Source: Komarekiella atlantica HA4396-MV6 (lineage in GTDB: Bacteria; Cyanobacteriota; Cyanobacteriia; Cyanobacteriales; Nostocaceae). Taken from it: a stretch of 64,000 nucleotides of DNA. The DNA is taken from the NCBI GenBank assembly GCA_019359395.1, contig JAHHHK010000001.1:1-64000 (forward strand), given 5' to 3'. Shown here piece after piece: positions 55,960 through 64,000 of the stretch. The translations under genes were made by a program, and so were the position numbers. The first letter of the stretch is position 1. The number at the start of each line of letters is the position of its first letter. The notes under the pieces were generated by a model. It was given only the letters and a program-made list of their open reading frames with translations. It was not told the origin of the DNA and made no database searches.

Positions 55960-57867
55960 ATGGTTCAACAGAAAAGCGATGCAGTCCGTGTCAATGCGAG
56001 AAGAACCGACGTATTCGATGTTTTCAACTTCAAGCATTATATTGGGCCAAATTTCTACTTGGATACAGGGGCACTAGTATTTGATTTTGCTCTGACAGAA
56101 TATAGAGAGCCTCTGCCCTTAGAGGATTATATTTCGATTATTGGCGATCGCTATCCACATCTGGGTGAGCAAACTTACGAATCTTATGCTCATCTGTTTG
56201 CCCAAGTTGTTTCAGAAGTCGGAAAGCTGGACATGGACTTACACCTCAATCGTTGGAGTGTTAAGCCATACCCAGATTTTGTCCGAATCAGCGTCCAATC
56301 ACTATATGAACGTACAACTAGAGAGGTAGTTTACTTTGTTTGGGATTGGTTTGAAACCATTACCCAAAAAGAAGACTTCCTTTTTGATGAACAGCTTGTG
56401 AGGCTTCAAAGACGATTCCGACAATCTGTCTACGGCGGCCCCACTGTTTACGCCTTATTGCGAACAGCCTACGAAAAAGGTATTCCTACCTTTTATTTAT
56501 GGGAAGAAGGATTAATGCAATATGGTTTTGGCAAAAAACAAGTTAGAGGGGTAGCAACAACATTTAACTGTGATAGTCATCTAGATTCAGAGTTCACCAC
56601 CCGCAAAGATGACTGCAAGGCATTCTTAAAAACTTTAGGTTTCCCAGTACCGGAAGGCGATATCGTTGTTTCTGAAAAAGGAGCTTTAGCGGTAGCAAGA
56701 GAAATTGGCTACCCAGTCGCAGTTAAGCCTGTAGTCGGTCATAAAGGAATCGGCGTAACAGCTGATGTGCAAGATTCACAAGAACTGGTATCTGCTTACA
56801 ATAGGGCAGTGGCAGCAATTCCAGAAGAACAGTCAACACAAATAATTGTCGAGAGAAGCATTCCAGGAGCAGATTTTCGCTTGCTGTGTGTCGATGGCAA
56901 ATTCGTCGCCGCCACAGAACGCCGTCCAGCCTCGATTGTCGGTGATGGAAATTCAACTATTGAAGAGTTAATTCGCCAAGAAAACCGAAAACCTGGACGT
57001 TTGGATACACCCACCTCGCCGATGAGTAAGATTCAGCGTGATGAGGCGATGCAACTCTACCTAGAAGAACAAGGTTTGTCACTGGACAGCGTTATTAAGA
57101 AAGACCGTGTTGTTTACCTTCGCAAAGTCGCTAATCTTTCTGCTGGAGGTATGAGCATCAATGCTACAGATATAGTTCACCACGACAATATTATCTTGGC
57201 GCAAGACATTGCCCAACACTTCCAGTTAACTTGCCTCGGTATAGATGTTATCACCAAAAGTCTCGCAGAATCCTGGAAAACCAGTAATTTTGCCATCTTG
57301 GAAATTAATGCTGCACCTGGTATTTTAATGCATCTTAAACCGGCGGTTGGTGGCAGCGTTGATGTGCCTTCCCATATCTTAGAAACATTTTTTGAGTCGG
57401 GTACGGATGCCAGAATACCAATTATCACCTTTAATAAAATCTCAGTTGAGGAGCTGCAAGAAACAATTGATCATATTCTTTTGCAACATCCTGACTTGAC
57501 AATAGGTGCTGTTTGTCACAATGCAGTTTTTGTGAATCGGTCAAAAAAAGTATTCAGCACAGATTACAACAGCAACGTCCAAATTTTGCTGCGTCACCCA
57601 AAACTGGATTTGCTAATAGCCGAGTACAATGAAAACGTACTAGAAAAAGAGGGTATGTTTTATCAGAATAGTAATATGGTTGTTCTGAATAATCCTACCG
57701 AAATTGAGATGATACTGGCGCGGGACGTCTTCGATAGTTCCACTGTGGTGATAAAAAAAGAAAACGACATTTCTATCCGTCGCAAAGGGCTGATTGAGGA
57801 CTACACCTTGGGAGAAGACGAGCCATTCACACGAGTTTATTTGAAAGAAACTGGGACAGTTCTGTAG
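55960..57867 (+). CDS. cphA2: Cyanophycin synthetase type 2 (CphA2-like, lacks Mur-ligase catalytic part)
   Basis: The ATG at 55960 gives 635 aa. The N-terminal domain (about 1-210) and the ATP-grasp domain (about 215-480, with KPVVGHKGIGVT and ILEINAAPGILMHL) match cyanophycin synthetase. The C-terminal part (about 480-635) is short and lacks the Mur-ligase P-loop (GTNGKTT type) of CphA1. That layout is known for CphA2, which polymerises beta-Asp-Arg dipeptides. The nearby cyanophycinase makes that substrate. A hairpin element follows at 57869. Confidence 0.92.
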   Translation: MVQQKSDAVRVNARRTDVFDVFNFKHYIGPNFYLDTGALVFDFALTEYREPLPLEDYISIIGDRYPHLGEQTYESYAHLFAQVVSEVGKLDMDLHLNRWSVKPYPDFVRISVQSLYERTTREVVYFVWDWFETITQKEDFLFDEQLVRLQRRFRQSVYGGPTVYALLRTAYEKGIPTFYLWEEGLMQYGFGKKQVRGVATTFNCDSHLDSEFTTRKDDCKAFLKTLGFPVPEGDIVVSEKGALAVAREIGYPVAVKPVVGHKGIGVTADVQDSQELVSAYNRAVAAIPEEQSTQIIVERSIPGADFRLLCVDGKFVAATERRPASIVGDGNSTIEELIRQENRKPGRLDTPTSPMSKIQRDEAMQLYLEEQGLSLDSVIKKDRVVYLRKVANLSAGGMSINATDIVHHDNIILAQDIAQHFQLTCLGIDVITKSLAESWKTSNFAILEINAAPGILMHLKPAVGGSVDVPSHILETFFESGTDARIPIITFNKISVEELQETIDHILLQHPDLTIGAVCHNAVFVNRSKKVFSTDYNSNVQILLRHPKLDLLIAEYNENVLEKEGMFYQNSNMVVLNNPTEIEMILARDVFDSSTVVIKKENDISIRRKGLIEDYTLGEDEPFTRVYLKETGTVL

Positions 57868-57868
57868 T

Positions 57869-57945
57869 TTTTTAAACGCAAAAGAACGCAAAGTAAGAGC
57901 AGAGGAACACAGAGAAATAACTCTGTCTACCTCTGCGTTTAAAAA
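57869..57945. terminator. Hairpin element between convergent cphA2 and DAHP synthase genes
   Basis: The arms tttttaaacgca (57869-57880) and tgcgtttaaaaa (57934-57945) are a perfect 12-bp inverted repeat, with a smaller acagag/ctctgt hairpin inside. The flanking T-run suits a bidirectional terminator. The interior (aacgcaaag, cacagag, ctctgcg) belongs to the same repeat family as the GxxExxY elements. Confidence 0.65.
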
Positions 57946-57950
57946 TTTGA

Positions 57951-58994
57951 TTATTTAAGTTTTTCGTAGGCAGCCAAAATAATTCTTTCAGTTTCTTCCC
58001 AATTAATACATTTATCAGTTACAGAAACACCATATTTTAGTTCTTCTCGCTTATCAGTAATCGGTTGATTCCCTTCATACAAATTAGATTCCAGCATCAT
58101 TCCGACTATTGATGTATTCCCATCTACTATTTGCTGAATAACATTTTCTAAGACTTGAGCTTGTAATCTGTAATCTTTATTTGTATTGCCATGACTACAG
58201 TCAATAACAATTCTTGGTGATAAATTTCCCTCTTTTAATTTATCTTCTACCAGTTTAATATTTGCTGCATTGAAGTTTGGCTGATTACCACCTCTTAAAA
58301 TTACATGTCCGTAAGCATTACCTCTAGTTTGAAATACGCTTACTTGTCCATTTTGGTTAATTCCAATAAAATTATGAGGATTTCTAGCTGATTGCAGAGC
58401 ATTCAGAGCTACTTGAATATTGCCATCAGTACCATTTTTAAAACCTACAGGCATCGAAAGTCCACTTGCCATTTCACGATGAGTTTGTGATTCGGTTGTT
58501 CGCGCTCCAATGGCAGACCATGTAATCAGTTCACTAATATACTGTGGTATTATCGGATCTAATGCTTCTGTGCCAGCAGGCAATCCTAATTCTGTAATTT
58601 TTAATAACAGGCTACGTGCAATTAATAAACCATTTTCTACATGGAAAGAATCATCCATATCTGGGTCATTAATTAAACCTTTCCATCCTACAGTTGTTCT
58701 GGGTTTTTCAAAGTACACCCTCATAATTAATAGCAGTTTATCATTGACTTTCTGTGCCAATGATTTCAACCTCTCGGAATATTCAATTGCTGCTTTTGGA
58801 TCATGGATTGAGCATGGGCCAACTACTATAAATTTACGCCTATCTTGAAAATCTAGTATATGTTCTATTTCCTCTCTGTATTTTAAAACTGTTTGTTCAG
58901 CTGATGGTGTTAAAGGTAATTTTGATTTGATTTCATTAGGAGTTAATAAAACGTGATCATTATCAATATTAGTATTAAATAATTTATTTTGCAT
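57951..58994 (-). CDS. 3-deoxy-7-phosphoheptulonate synthase (DAHP synthase, AroG/AroF type)
   Basis: This type I-alpha enzyme joins PEP and erythrose-4-phosphate, the first step of the shikimate pathway. The 347-aa protein has the conserved FIVVGPCSIHDP, YFEKPRTTVGWKG and IVIDCSHGNTNKD. Length fits the AroG/F/H group, usually feedback-regulated by an aromatic amino acid; the inhibitor is not read from sequence. It stands alone, convergent with cphA2. Confidence 0.95.
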   Translation of the reverse strand: MQNKLFNTNIDNDHVLLTPNEIKSKLPLTPSAEQTVLKYREEIEHILDFQDRRKFIVVGPCSIHDPKAAIEYSERLKSLAQKVNDKLLLIMRVYFEKPRTTVGWKGLINDPDMDDSFHVENGLLIARSLLLKITELGLPAGTEALDPIIPQYISELITWSAIGARTTESQTHREMASGLSMPVGFKNGTDGNIQVALNALQSARNPHNFIGINQNGQVSVFQTRGNAYGHVILRGGNQPNFNAANIKLVEDKLKEGNLSPRIVIDCSHGNTNKDYRLQAQVLENVIQQIVDGNTSIVGMMLESNLYEGNQPITDKREELKYGVSVTDKCINWEETERIILAAYEKLK

Positions 58995-59099
58995 GGCTCA
59001 GTCCTCATAATAACTTATGCCATTCTATCTTAAACAAGAATGTAATATAGAATTATAAATTTTTTTCAAAGCAACTATTTTGTCTATCTTTTTTGTTAA

Positions 59100-59127
59100 A
59101 TTACCGACTTCTTAAGAAGTCGGTAAT
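59100..59127. repeat. 28-base palindrome, possible terminator downstream of amylase gene
   Basis: The sequence attaccgacttctt and aagaagtcggtaat is a perfect palindrome, followed by three ctggtaat repeats. It lies 28 bases past the amylase stop codon on the minus strand. It is related to the 13266 repeat. Confidence 0.65.
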
Positions 59128-59155
59128 CTGGTAATCTGGTAATCTTGTTAAGTGA

Positions 59156-60814
59156 CTAATGCCATACAAACACTTTAGCTTCGTATGGGCCCAAGTCTGT
59201 CAGGATACCATCATCACCAGCTTCAACATCATAATTACCTGTCCACTCGTGCCATGTACCACTACTAGGAAAGTTAGGAACGTGATAGCCACCTAGGAAA
59301 TTTTCTGAGAAATTGGCTATAACAACCACACGAGAACCTTCATCATTCCAGCGGCTATAAGCTAATACCTTAGCCTCTGGATTTTCGTGGATAAAATCAA
59401 TATTCTCTGTATAGAGAGCATGATTATCTCTACGTAGATTAGTTAAGCCTTTGTAGTATTCAAACAAGCCACGGTTTAGGTCATTACCTAACAGCGTCCA
59501 ATCGATTTTAGCTGATTCTGGAGTTTTAGGTTTGTACTCGCCAAATTCTTCACCCATCCAAATTAAAGGAACTCCGACAGCTGTCATGAGAATTGCTGCT
59601 CCCAATTTAGTCCGTCTAAAAGCTTCTTCGTCAAAAATTTCACGGTTTCCTAACTCTACCATAACGTGGTTGTGGTCATGGTTAGTTAAGTAATTTACCA
59701 CATTTGTCGCACCCATAAAGCCTTGACGTTTGCAATCGATGACATCTTTAAGGCGTTCTAGATCAAATGTATCGCCACAGATATGTTCGAGAATACAGTG
59801 ATAGAAACTGTCATGCCAGCAACCATCCATTGGCCCGTCTACATTGGTAATGCTGGTAGTTTCTGGAATGTGTTCAGCAACGTTGTAAAAAGGCTTCATG
59901 CTAGCAGTATTTTTTGCTTCTTGAACAATCCAGTGCATGAAGTCGTAGTTGGCAATTTGTCGTGCTGCATCATAACGGATACCATCTATATGATATTCGC
60001 CAACCCAAAAACGGATCGTATCACCAATAAATTTACGAGCAGGATAAGTCTCTAAATTGTCGTCGTAATGTTCGTAATTAAATTCAGGGCCCCAGTTATT
60101 ATCAGGGTCACGTGGTTCATGATGATACCAGTAATCATGGTCAATTTGTGTTAAAGGACTGCCTGCTTCTGAGTGATTATAAATACCGTCAATAATGACG
60201 CGAATACCTCGGCCATGACACTCATCAATCAGCTGCTTTAACTCAGCAGTAGAACCATAACTAGATTCTGTTGCAAAGAAGTGGCGGGGGTTATAACCCC
60301 AGCTATAATCGCCAGGATATTCTTTGAGTGGCATCAACTCAATCGCATTAATTCCTAATTCAGATAGGTGATCTAACTTTTCAATAACATGTTTATACTT
60401 TCCTCGTGCGTAAGGGTCATCTTCACCACCAGAAAAGTCAGCTACGTGTAATTCATAAATAACTAATTCATGGTCAGCTGGCAGAGGTTTATCATCATGT
60501 TGCCAGATATATGTATCAACAATTCTTTGACCATCTTTAATTCGTACAACACCGTTATCTTTTCCAGTTGATTCATCAATATCGGTTGCATAAGGATCTG
60601 TGACATCAACCCATTGTTCTGGTTCAAAAAACCATGAATTTGATTGGACACGGAATTTATATTGATAAGTACCGTCTTCTAGATCAACAGTTGTGCGAAA
60701 ATAGCCATCATCACCTTTTTCCATTTGGATTTCTTGCCAATCAGAAAAAGAACCTATTAATGAAGCTCCTTTGTTGTATGGTGCAAATAAGTTAAATTCA
60801 ATTGGCTTTGCCAT
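59156..60814 (-). CDS. GH13 alpha-amylase family glycoside hydrolase with N-terminal CBM48-like domain
   Basis: This 552-aa protein begins with a CBM48/E-set-like domain (about 1-100, KPIEFNLFAPYNKGASLIGS). The GH13 catalytic barrel follows, with motifs VIIDGIYNHS, GIRYDAARQI (nucleophile Asp), a catalytic Glu in NVAEHIPE and YLTNHDHN. No signal peptide is seen, so it probably acts on cytoplasmic glycogen or maltodextrins. The exact reaction (amylase, debranching or branching-like) is open. Confidence 0.92.
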   Translation of the reverse strand: MAKPIEFNLFAPYNKGASLIGSFSDWQEIQMEKGDDGYFRTTVDLEDGTYQYKFRVQSNSWFFEPEQWVDVTDPYATDIDESTGKDNGVVRIKDGQRIVDTYIWQHDDKPLPADHELVIYELHVADFSGGEDDPYARGKYKHVIEKLDHLSELGINAIELMPLKEYPGDYSWGYNPRHFFATESSYGSTAELKQLIDECHGRGIRVIIDGIYNHSEAGSPLTQIDHDYWYHHEPRDPDNNWGPEFNYEHYDDNLETYPARKFIGDTIRFWVGEYHIDGIRYDAARQIANYDFMHWIVQEAKNTASMKPFYNVAEHIPETTSITNVDGPMDGCWHDSFYHCILEHICGDTFDLERLKDVIDCKRQGFMGATNVVNYLTNHDHNHVMVELGNREIFDEEAFRRTKLGAAILMTAVGVPLIWMGEEFGEYKPKTPESAKIDWTLLGNDLNRGLFEYYKGLTNLRRDNHALYTENIDFIHENPEAKVLAYSRWNDEGSRVVVIANFSENFLGGYHVPNFPSSGTWHEWTGNYDVEAGDDGILTDLGPYEAKVFVWH

Positions 60815-61049
60815 AGAAGTGTTAGGAATATAAAATCTGGGTAGCAGTATTGTCTGATGAGAAATTAAATTTGCAAATCAATCGTCAGAAATATTTAAAT
60901 AAGCATTGCCTCTATCTTTGGGCATAATTATTTGATTCTACCTGAATATTTTTAAGTTTTAACTGTTTGTGTCGTTGTTAATTTAAGGAAGTAGGTAGAC
61001 ATTAATAAGTTAAATTTAGTACTTTAGCGAAGACAAAACTAACTACAAG

Positions 61050-61430
61050 CTACAAAATATTTCCATTATGAGTTTGTTGTAGATAACTTAATAACCAATT
61101 TGCTGCTGTTGCCCTGCGAGTTTGTCGAGGGCTAAATTCACCGATTTTGTAACCTTTAAAACCAAGTTTTTCTTTTAGTAATTGTTTATTTTCTGAAGGA
61201 ATAGAACGAGTTAACTTGACTATTGCAGGACGACTATCTATAAAATCTGGCGGTTGTGGATATTCATCCCGCCATTCGGGATTAACTGCGCTATTATCCC
61301 ATGTTTCAGTTGAGGAGTGGTAGCGATAGCCTAAACAATGCCATAGCATCTGGTTGACTATGGCGTCATCAAGTTTATCTTCAAGGATTGCCCAAATGGT
61401 TTCTGTATTGAGTGGTGGTAGATTAGACAT
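61050..61430 (-). CDS. DUF1823 family protein
   Basis: This cyanobacterial family is of unknown function. The ATG at 61430 gives 126 aa (MSNLPPLNTETIWAILEDKL). It has no membrane segment and a Trp-rich mid region. A TTG two codons earlier is also in frame. Confidence 0.8.
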   Translation of the reverse strand: MSNLPPLNTETIWAILEDKLDDAIVNQMLWHCLGYRYHSSTETWDNSAVNPEWRDEYPQPPDFIDSRPAIVKLTRSIPSENKQLLKEKLGFKGYKIGEFSPRQTRRATAANWLLSYLQQTHNGNIL

Positions 61431-61661
61431 AAGCAATTCACAATTTCAAAATTGTCAGTTGTTTTGCTATGGATGTGTGTGATTGATTGCTGACTAATAA
61501 AATACACAAAAAATACTTTATCACTACTTTGGCAGACTCCCAAAGATAGGGATGATTTTATCTTGATTTACATCTGCTGGAAGATTTATCTGCTACAAAC
61601 GTCAGACACACTGCTTAAAGTAACCATAAATAAATAGACTCGCTAACTTAGGAGAAAAGTT
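61431..61661. other. Intergenic region before the acidic repeat protein
   Basis: About 230 bp without a recognised gene. A TAGGAG ribosome binding site lies before the ATG at 61662. Confidence 0.5.
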
Positions 61662-61943
61662 ATGGGAATAGGTGATGTGTTCAGAAATATAGCTGGTGGT
61701 AAGCAAAAACGACGTGAGGACGAAGACGAAGACCGCGAATACAGACGTCGCGGCGATGAAGACGAAGACCGCCAATCTAGATATCGTGACGATGAAGATG
61801 AAGACCGCAAATACAGACGTCGTGACGACGAAGATGAAGATTACCAGTCTAGATATCGCGACGACGAAGACGAAGACCGCGAATACAGACGTCGTGACGA
61901 CGATGACGACGAAGATGACGAGGATGACGAAGACCGTGATTAA
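61662..61943 (+). CDS. Repetitive acidic/basic low-complexity protein
   Basis: This 93-aa protein has a short head (MGIGDVFRNIAGGKQKRRED). The rest is built of 12-residue units alternating REYRRRDDEDED and RQSRYRDDEDED, about 24 residues (72 bp) per full repeat, ending in a run of Asp/Glu. A TAGGAG ribosome binding site with suitable spacing supports translation. It should be disordered. Function is unknown; binding of metal, nucleic acid or protein is a guess. Confidence 0.75.
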   Translation: MGIGDVFRNIAGGKQKRREDEDEDREYRRRGDEDEDRQSRYRDDEDEDRKYRRRDDEDEDYQSRYRDDEDEDREYRRRDDDDDEDDEDDEDRD

Positions 61944-62015
61944 TTTCGTGAGCTAAAAACAGGTTGTGCATACACAAACTAGGTAGACTGGATATCGTAA
62001 AGAATAGACCAGTGT

Positions 62016-62312
62016 ATGCAGAATTCCACACCACTGCCAAAGTTAATTCGCACCCATGTATTCATTTATGGCCGAGTCCAAGGAGTGGGCTATCGCTATG
62101 CCACTGTGGATACAGCTAGTCAGTTAGGATTAACTGGTTGGGTGCGAAATCTCCCCGATGATCGTGTGGAAGCAGTCTTTGAAGGGGCGCGGGAGGTTGT
62201 GGAAGAAATGGTTCGTTGGTGTCACTCAGGGCCACCTGCTGCTGTGGTAAAAGAAGTTGTGGTTGAGTATGAAGAACCTGAAGGATTGCGGGGATTTGAA
62301 GTTAGGCGCTAG
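62016..62312 (+). CDS. acyP: Acylphosphatase
   Basis: This 98-aa protein has the full acylphosphatase signature GRVQGVGYRYATVDTA with catalytic Arg and Asn in GWVRNLPDDRVEAVFEG. It hydrolyses acyl phosphates such as carbamoyl or acetyl phosphate. It stands alone, convergent with the GNAT gene. Confidence 0.94.
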   Translation: MQNSTPLPKLIRTHVFIYGRVQGVGYRYATVDTASQLGLTGWVRNLPDDRVEAVFEGAREVVEEMVRWCHSGPPAAVVKEVVVEYEEPEGLRGFEVRR

Positions 62313-62336
62313 GGGCATACAGCTAGCTTTATATCC

Positions 62337-63164
62337 CTACTGATTGTGCTTTGGTTTGCCCGTCCAAAGGTAAAAACTCGTCTTACAGTACTCCTGAAAT
62401 CCAATCCGACGATATACATTCACACCCATTTTTGAGGCTTGCAATGTTGCTACACGGTATCCAAGGGCGCGGGCTTTCTTTAGTGCAGCTAGCACCAGTG
62501 CTGATGCGAATCCCCTTCCTCTTGCTTCTGGGGTTGTAGCTACAACGTAGACGCCTGCTACTTGTGGATCTAGATATAAGGCTGACGTTACGACTGGTAA
62601 ACCTTTCCACCAGCCGATAAAACGTATATACTCCTGGGAATTAATCCCCAAGCTTAACTCTAAGTCAAAAAAAGCATTGAATTCTGTATTGGGAATTTCA
62701 AAGCCAGCTGTGGCTATCCGCACCCAATGCTTGAGGGTTTCGCTGTCGCTGATCTGGGCGATCGCTAAATCTGTTGGTAAAATCTGTTCATCAGATAAAG
62801 CCGACAAATCAATCGCCATCACAGGTGATTCACCTGAATTGATTAATCCGTGGGCTTCTAAATACTTTCCCAATTCAGGCGGTTGGGTTGCTGGCCCTGT
62901 CCACCAAAACATTGGTAGCTGTTGTGCGCTAAAGTAGTTGAGAGTTTCAGCGATCGCAGCATCGATTTGGTTAGGCTCGAATTGAGCACGGAAAACACCG
63001 TTGAAAAACGCAAAAGAAATACCAGTACAAAAACGAATCAAGTTAGGTGTAGAGCAGATTTCTCGATGTGGCGCACGACCATAGTTCGTAAAGAATGCGA
63101 ACATGTTGTTTTCGAGGGCTGTCACTAAGTTGGGTGTCGATAAATCTTGTAAAACTTGATTCAT
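62337..63164 (-). CDS. GNAT family N-acetyltransferase
   Basis: The ATG at 63164 is chosen because TAGGAGT precedes it at good spacing; a TTG further up is unlikely. The 275-aa protein has a C-terminal GNAT domain (about 125-275) with the acetyl-CoA loop TTPEARGRGFASALVLAAL. The N-terminal part (about 1-120) is a second, possibly degenerate, GNAT-like half. The substrate is unknown. It follows the alcohol dehydrogenase, overlapping only in the leader. Confidence 0.87.
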   Translation of the reverse strand: MNQVLQDLSTPNLVTALENNMFAFFTNYGRAPHREICSTPNLIRFCTGISFAFFNGVFRAQFEPNQIDAAIAETLNYFSAQQLPMFWWTGPATQPPELGKYLEAHGLINSGESPVMAIDLSALSDEQILPTDLAIAQISDSETLKHWVRIATAGFEIPNTEFNAFFDLELSLGINSQEYIRFIGWWKGLPVVTSALYLDPQVAGVYVVATTPEARGRGFASALVLAALKKARALGYRVATLQASKMGVNVYRRIGFQEYCKTSFYLWTGKPKHNQ

Positions 63165-63174
63165 TTTCAGACTC

Positions 63175-64000
63175 CTAGTCAATTACCAAAACAGCCGAAC
63201 CTTCAAATTTGCCACTACGAAGTGCATCCAAAGCTTCATTTGCTTCGCTCAACAAGAAAGAATTCACCTCTGTGCGAATGGGAACTTTGGGTGCTAACGC
63301 CAAAAACTCCTCTCCATCTTGGCGAGTTAGATTTGCAACAGACCGCAACATCCTTTCTTCCCAAAGAATTTCATAGGGGAAAGAGGGAATATCACTCATG
63401 TGAATGCCAGCACACACTACAATGCCACCTTTCGCAACTGCACGTAAAGCAGCCGGCACTAACTTCCCTATGGGAGCAAAAATAATTGCTGCATCCAGGG
63501 GTTCTGGAGGTAACACATCTGAGTCACCCGCCCAAGTTGCACCTAGTTGACGAGCAAACTTTTGTCCTTTAATATCACCAGAACGGGTAAAAGCGAATAC
63601 TTGACGCCCTTGATAACGAGCCAGTTGAATTAGAATATGAGCGGCTGAACCAAAGCCATAAAAACCTATTTTTTCAGCATCACCAGTCATTCTGTAAGCG
63701 CGATAGCCAATTAAGCCACCACACAACAGGGGTGCGGCTTGCAAATCAGGATAGCTAGGGTCTAGAGGAAAGCAAAAGCGGTAGTCGGCTACGGTATACT
63801 CAGCATAGCCACCGTCGAGGTTGTAACCTGTAAACTCAGCAGAATCACAGAGGTTTTCCCGACCTGAGAGACAATAACGGCAGCGATCGCAAGTATGACC
63901 TAGCCAGGGAACCCCAACCCGCTGACCTACAGTGAATTTATCAACGCGTAGACGCCCTTCAGGCGGCTTGCCGCAGGCATCGCCTATTGCCTCAATAGTA
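63175..64000 (-). CDS. Zinc-dependent alcohol dehydrogenase (partial, runs past the window end)
   Basis: The frame is open from the stop at 63175 to the last base, so the N-terminus is missing. Structural zinc Cys are seen in HTCDRCRYCLSGRENLC. A glycine-rich NAD(P) loop follows (IGFYGFGSAAHIL). Near the window end the sequence EAIGDACGKPPEGRLRVDKF contains a repeat-derived insert. Enzymes of this class oxidise or reduce alcohols and aldehydes; substrate is unknown. The GNAT gene follows after about 10 bp and may be co-transcribed. Confidence 0.92.
   Translation of the reverse strand, partial: TIEAIGDACGKPPEGRLRVDKFTVGQRVGVPWLGHTCDRCRYCLSGRENLCDSAEFTGYNLDGGYAEYTVADYRFCFPLDPSYPDLQAAPLLCGGLIGYRAYRMTGDAEKIGFYGFGSAAHILIQLARYQGRQVFAFTRSGDIKGQKFARQLGATWAGDSDVLPPEPLDAAIIFAPIGKLVPAALRAVAKGGIVVCAGIHMSDIPSFPYEILWEERMLRSVANLTRQDGEEFLALAPKVPIRTEVNSFLLSEANEALDALRSGKFEGSAVLVID
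63945..63984. repeat. Palindromic GC-rich repeat inserted in frame within the dehydrogenase gene
   Basis: The sequence cgcgtagacgcccttcaggc and following matches the dispersed repeats near 26640 and 52000 in style. It adds about ten residues (CGKPPEGRLR) between EAIGDA and VDKF, where relatives read directly from a GD to a K/R-F-x-V-G motif. Confidence 0.7.

Noticed and set aside
1-64000. tRNA or rRNA genes
   Set aside because: Reading the intergenic stretches by eye gave no cloverleaf with T-loop and CCA end; a tRNAscan run would be decisive.

Overview
The window reads as chromosomal DNA of a filamentous, probably heterocyst-forming cyanobacterium (Nostocales: Nostoc, Tolypothrix or Calothrix type). 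Evidence: very frequent HIP1 octamers (GCGATCGC), families of short palindromic and heptamer repeats between genes, a valine-tRNA ligase carrying the cyanobacterial CAAD membrane domain, cyanophycin genes of the CphA2 type found in nitrogen fixers, a two-domain sucrose-phosphate synthase, DUF1400 and DUF1823 proteins, and several large hybrid histidine kinases. No tRNA, rRNA, CRISPR array, transposase or prophage was recognised.

Layout. 1-3.1 kb: a TPR/NTPase protein (-) beside a 21-bp tandem repeat and a MITE-like palindrome. 3.3-7.5 kb: the Hen1/Pnkp RNA-repair pair (+). 7.6-12.1 kb: mostly minus-strand metabolic and membrane genes (2-hydroxyacid dehydrogenase, ZIP transporter, DUF1295-like membrane protein, SDR, NTF2-like lipoprotein or exported protein). 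12.2-13.3 kb: murG (+). 13.3-15.5 kb: ABC-2 drug-type exporter with a MarR regulator (-). 15.6-25.6 kb: signalling block with a response regulator/hybrid kinase pair, a second hybrid kinase whose first GAF domain looks bilin-binding, a DUF1400 hydrolase, and an AraC-type response regulator in which Glu replaces the phospho-acceptor Asp. 26-31 kb: exported or membrane proteins, M28 peptidase, a TauE/SafE-ferric-reductase-like fusion with an exported partner, and two DUF202 proteins. 31.3-38.3 kb: sucrose-phosphate synthase, topA, a GAF kinase, Ap4A phosphorylase. 38.3-46.6 kb: a GxxExxY gene, recN, an ABC1/UbiB kinase, a coiled-coil protein, valS. 46.7-51.2 kb: a second GxxExxY gene, an AmpG-like transporter plus a GlcNAc-kinase-like protein, a small P-loop kinase, argJ. 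51.2-52.2 kb: a gene-poor stretch holding a possible small RNA or attenuator, a minisatellite and interleaved palindromes. 52.3-58.9 kb: gatB, cyanophycinase, a small conserved protein, CphA2, DAHP synthase. 59.2-64 kb: GH13 amylase, DUF1823, a repetitive acidic protein, acylphosphatase, GNAT acetyltransferase, and a zinc alcohol dehydrogenase cut by the window end.

Genes that plausibly work together: hen1 with pnkp (RNA break sealing and 3'-end methylation); the two ABC exporter subunits with the MarR protein; the MFS permease with the BadF/GlcNAc-kinase-like protein (amino-sugar or muropeptide recycling); cyanophycinase with CphA2 (nitrogen reserve turnover), each with a possible NtcA half-palindrome upstream; and argJ (arginine supply), not far from the cyanophycin genes.

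The most unusual signal is a family of inverted repeats made of variants of the ctctgcggtt/accacaaag theme. Two separate GxxExxY (PD-(D/E)XK-like) genes are each framed exactly by such arms, with the N-terminal codons lying inside one arm, and further copies in the window carry no gene. Other repeats have entered coding sequence in frame, in valS and in the alcohol dehydrogenase.
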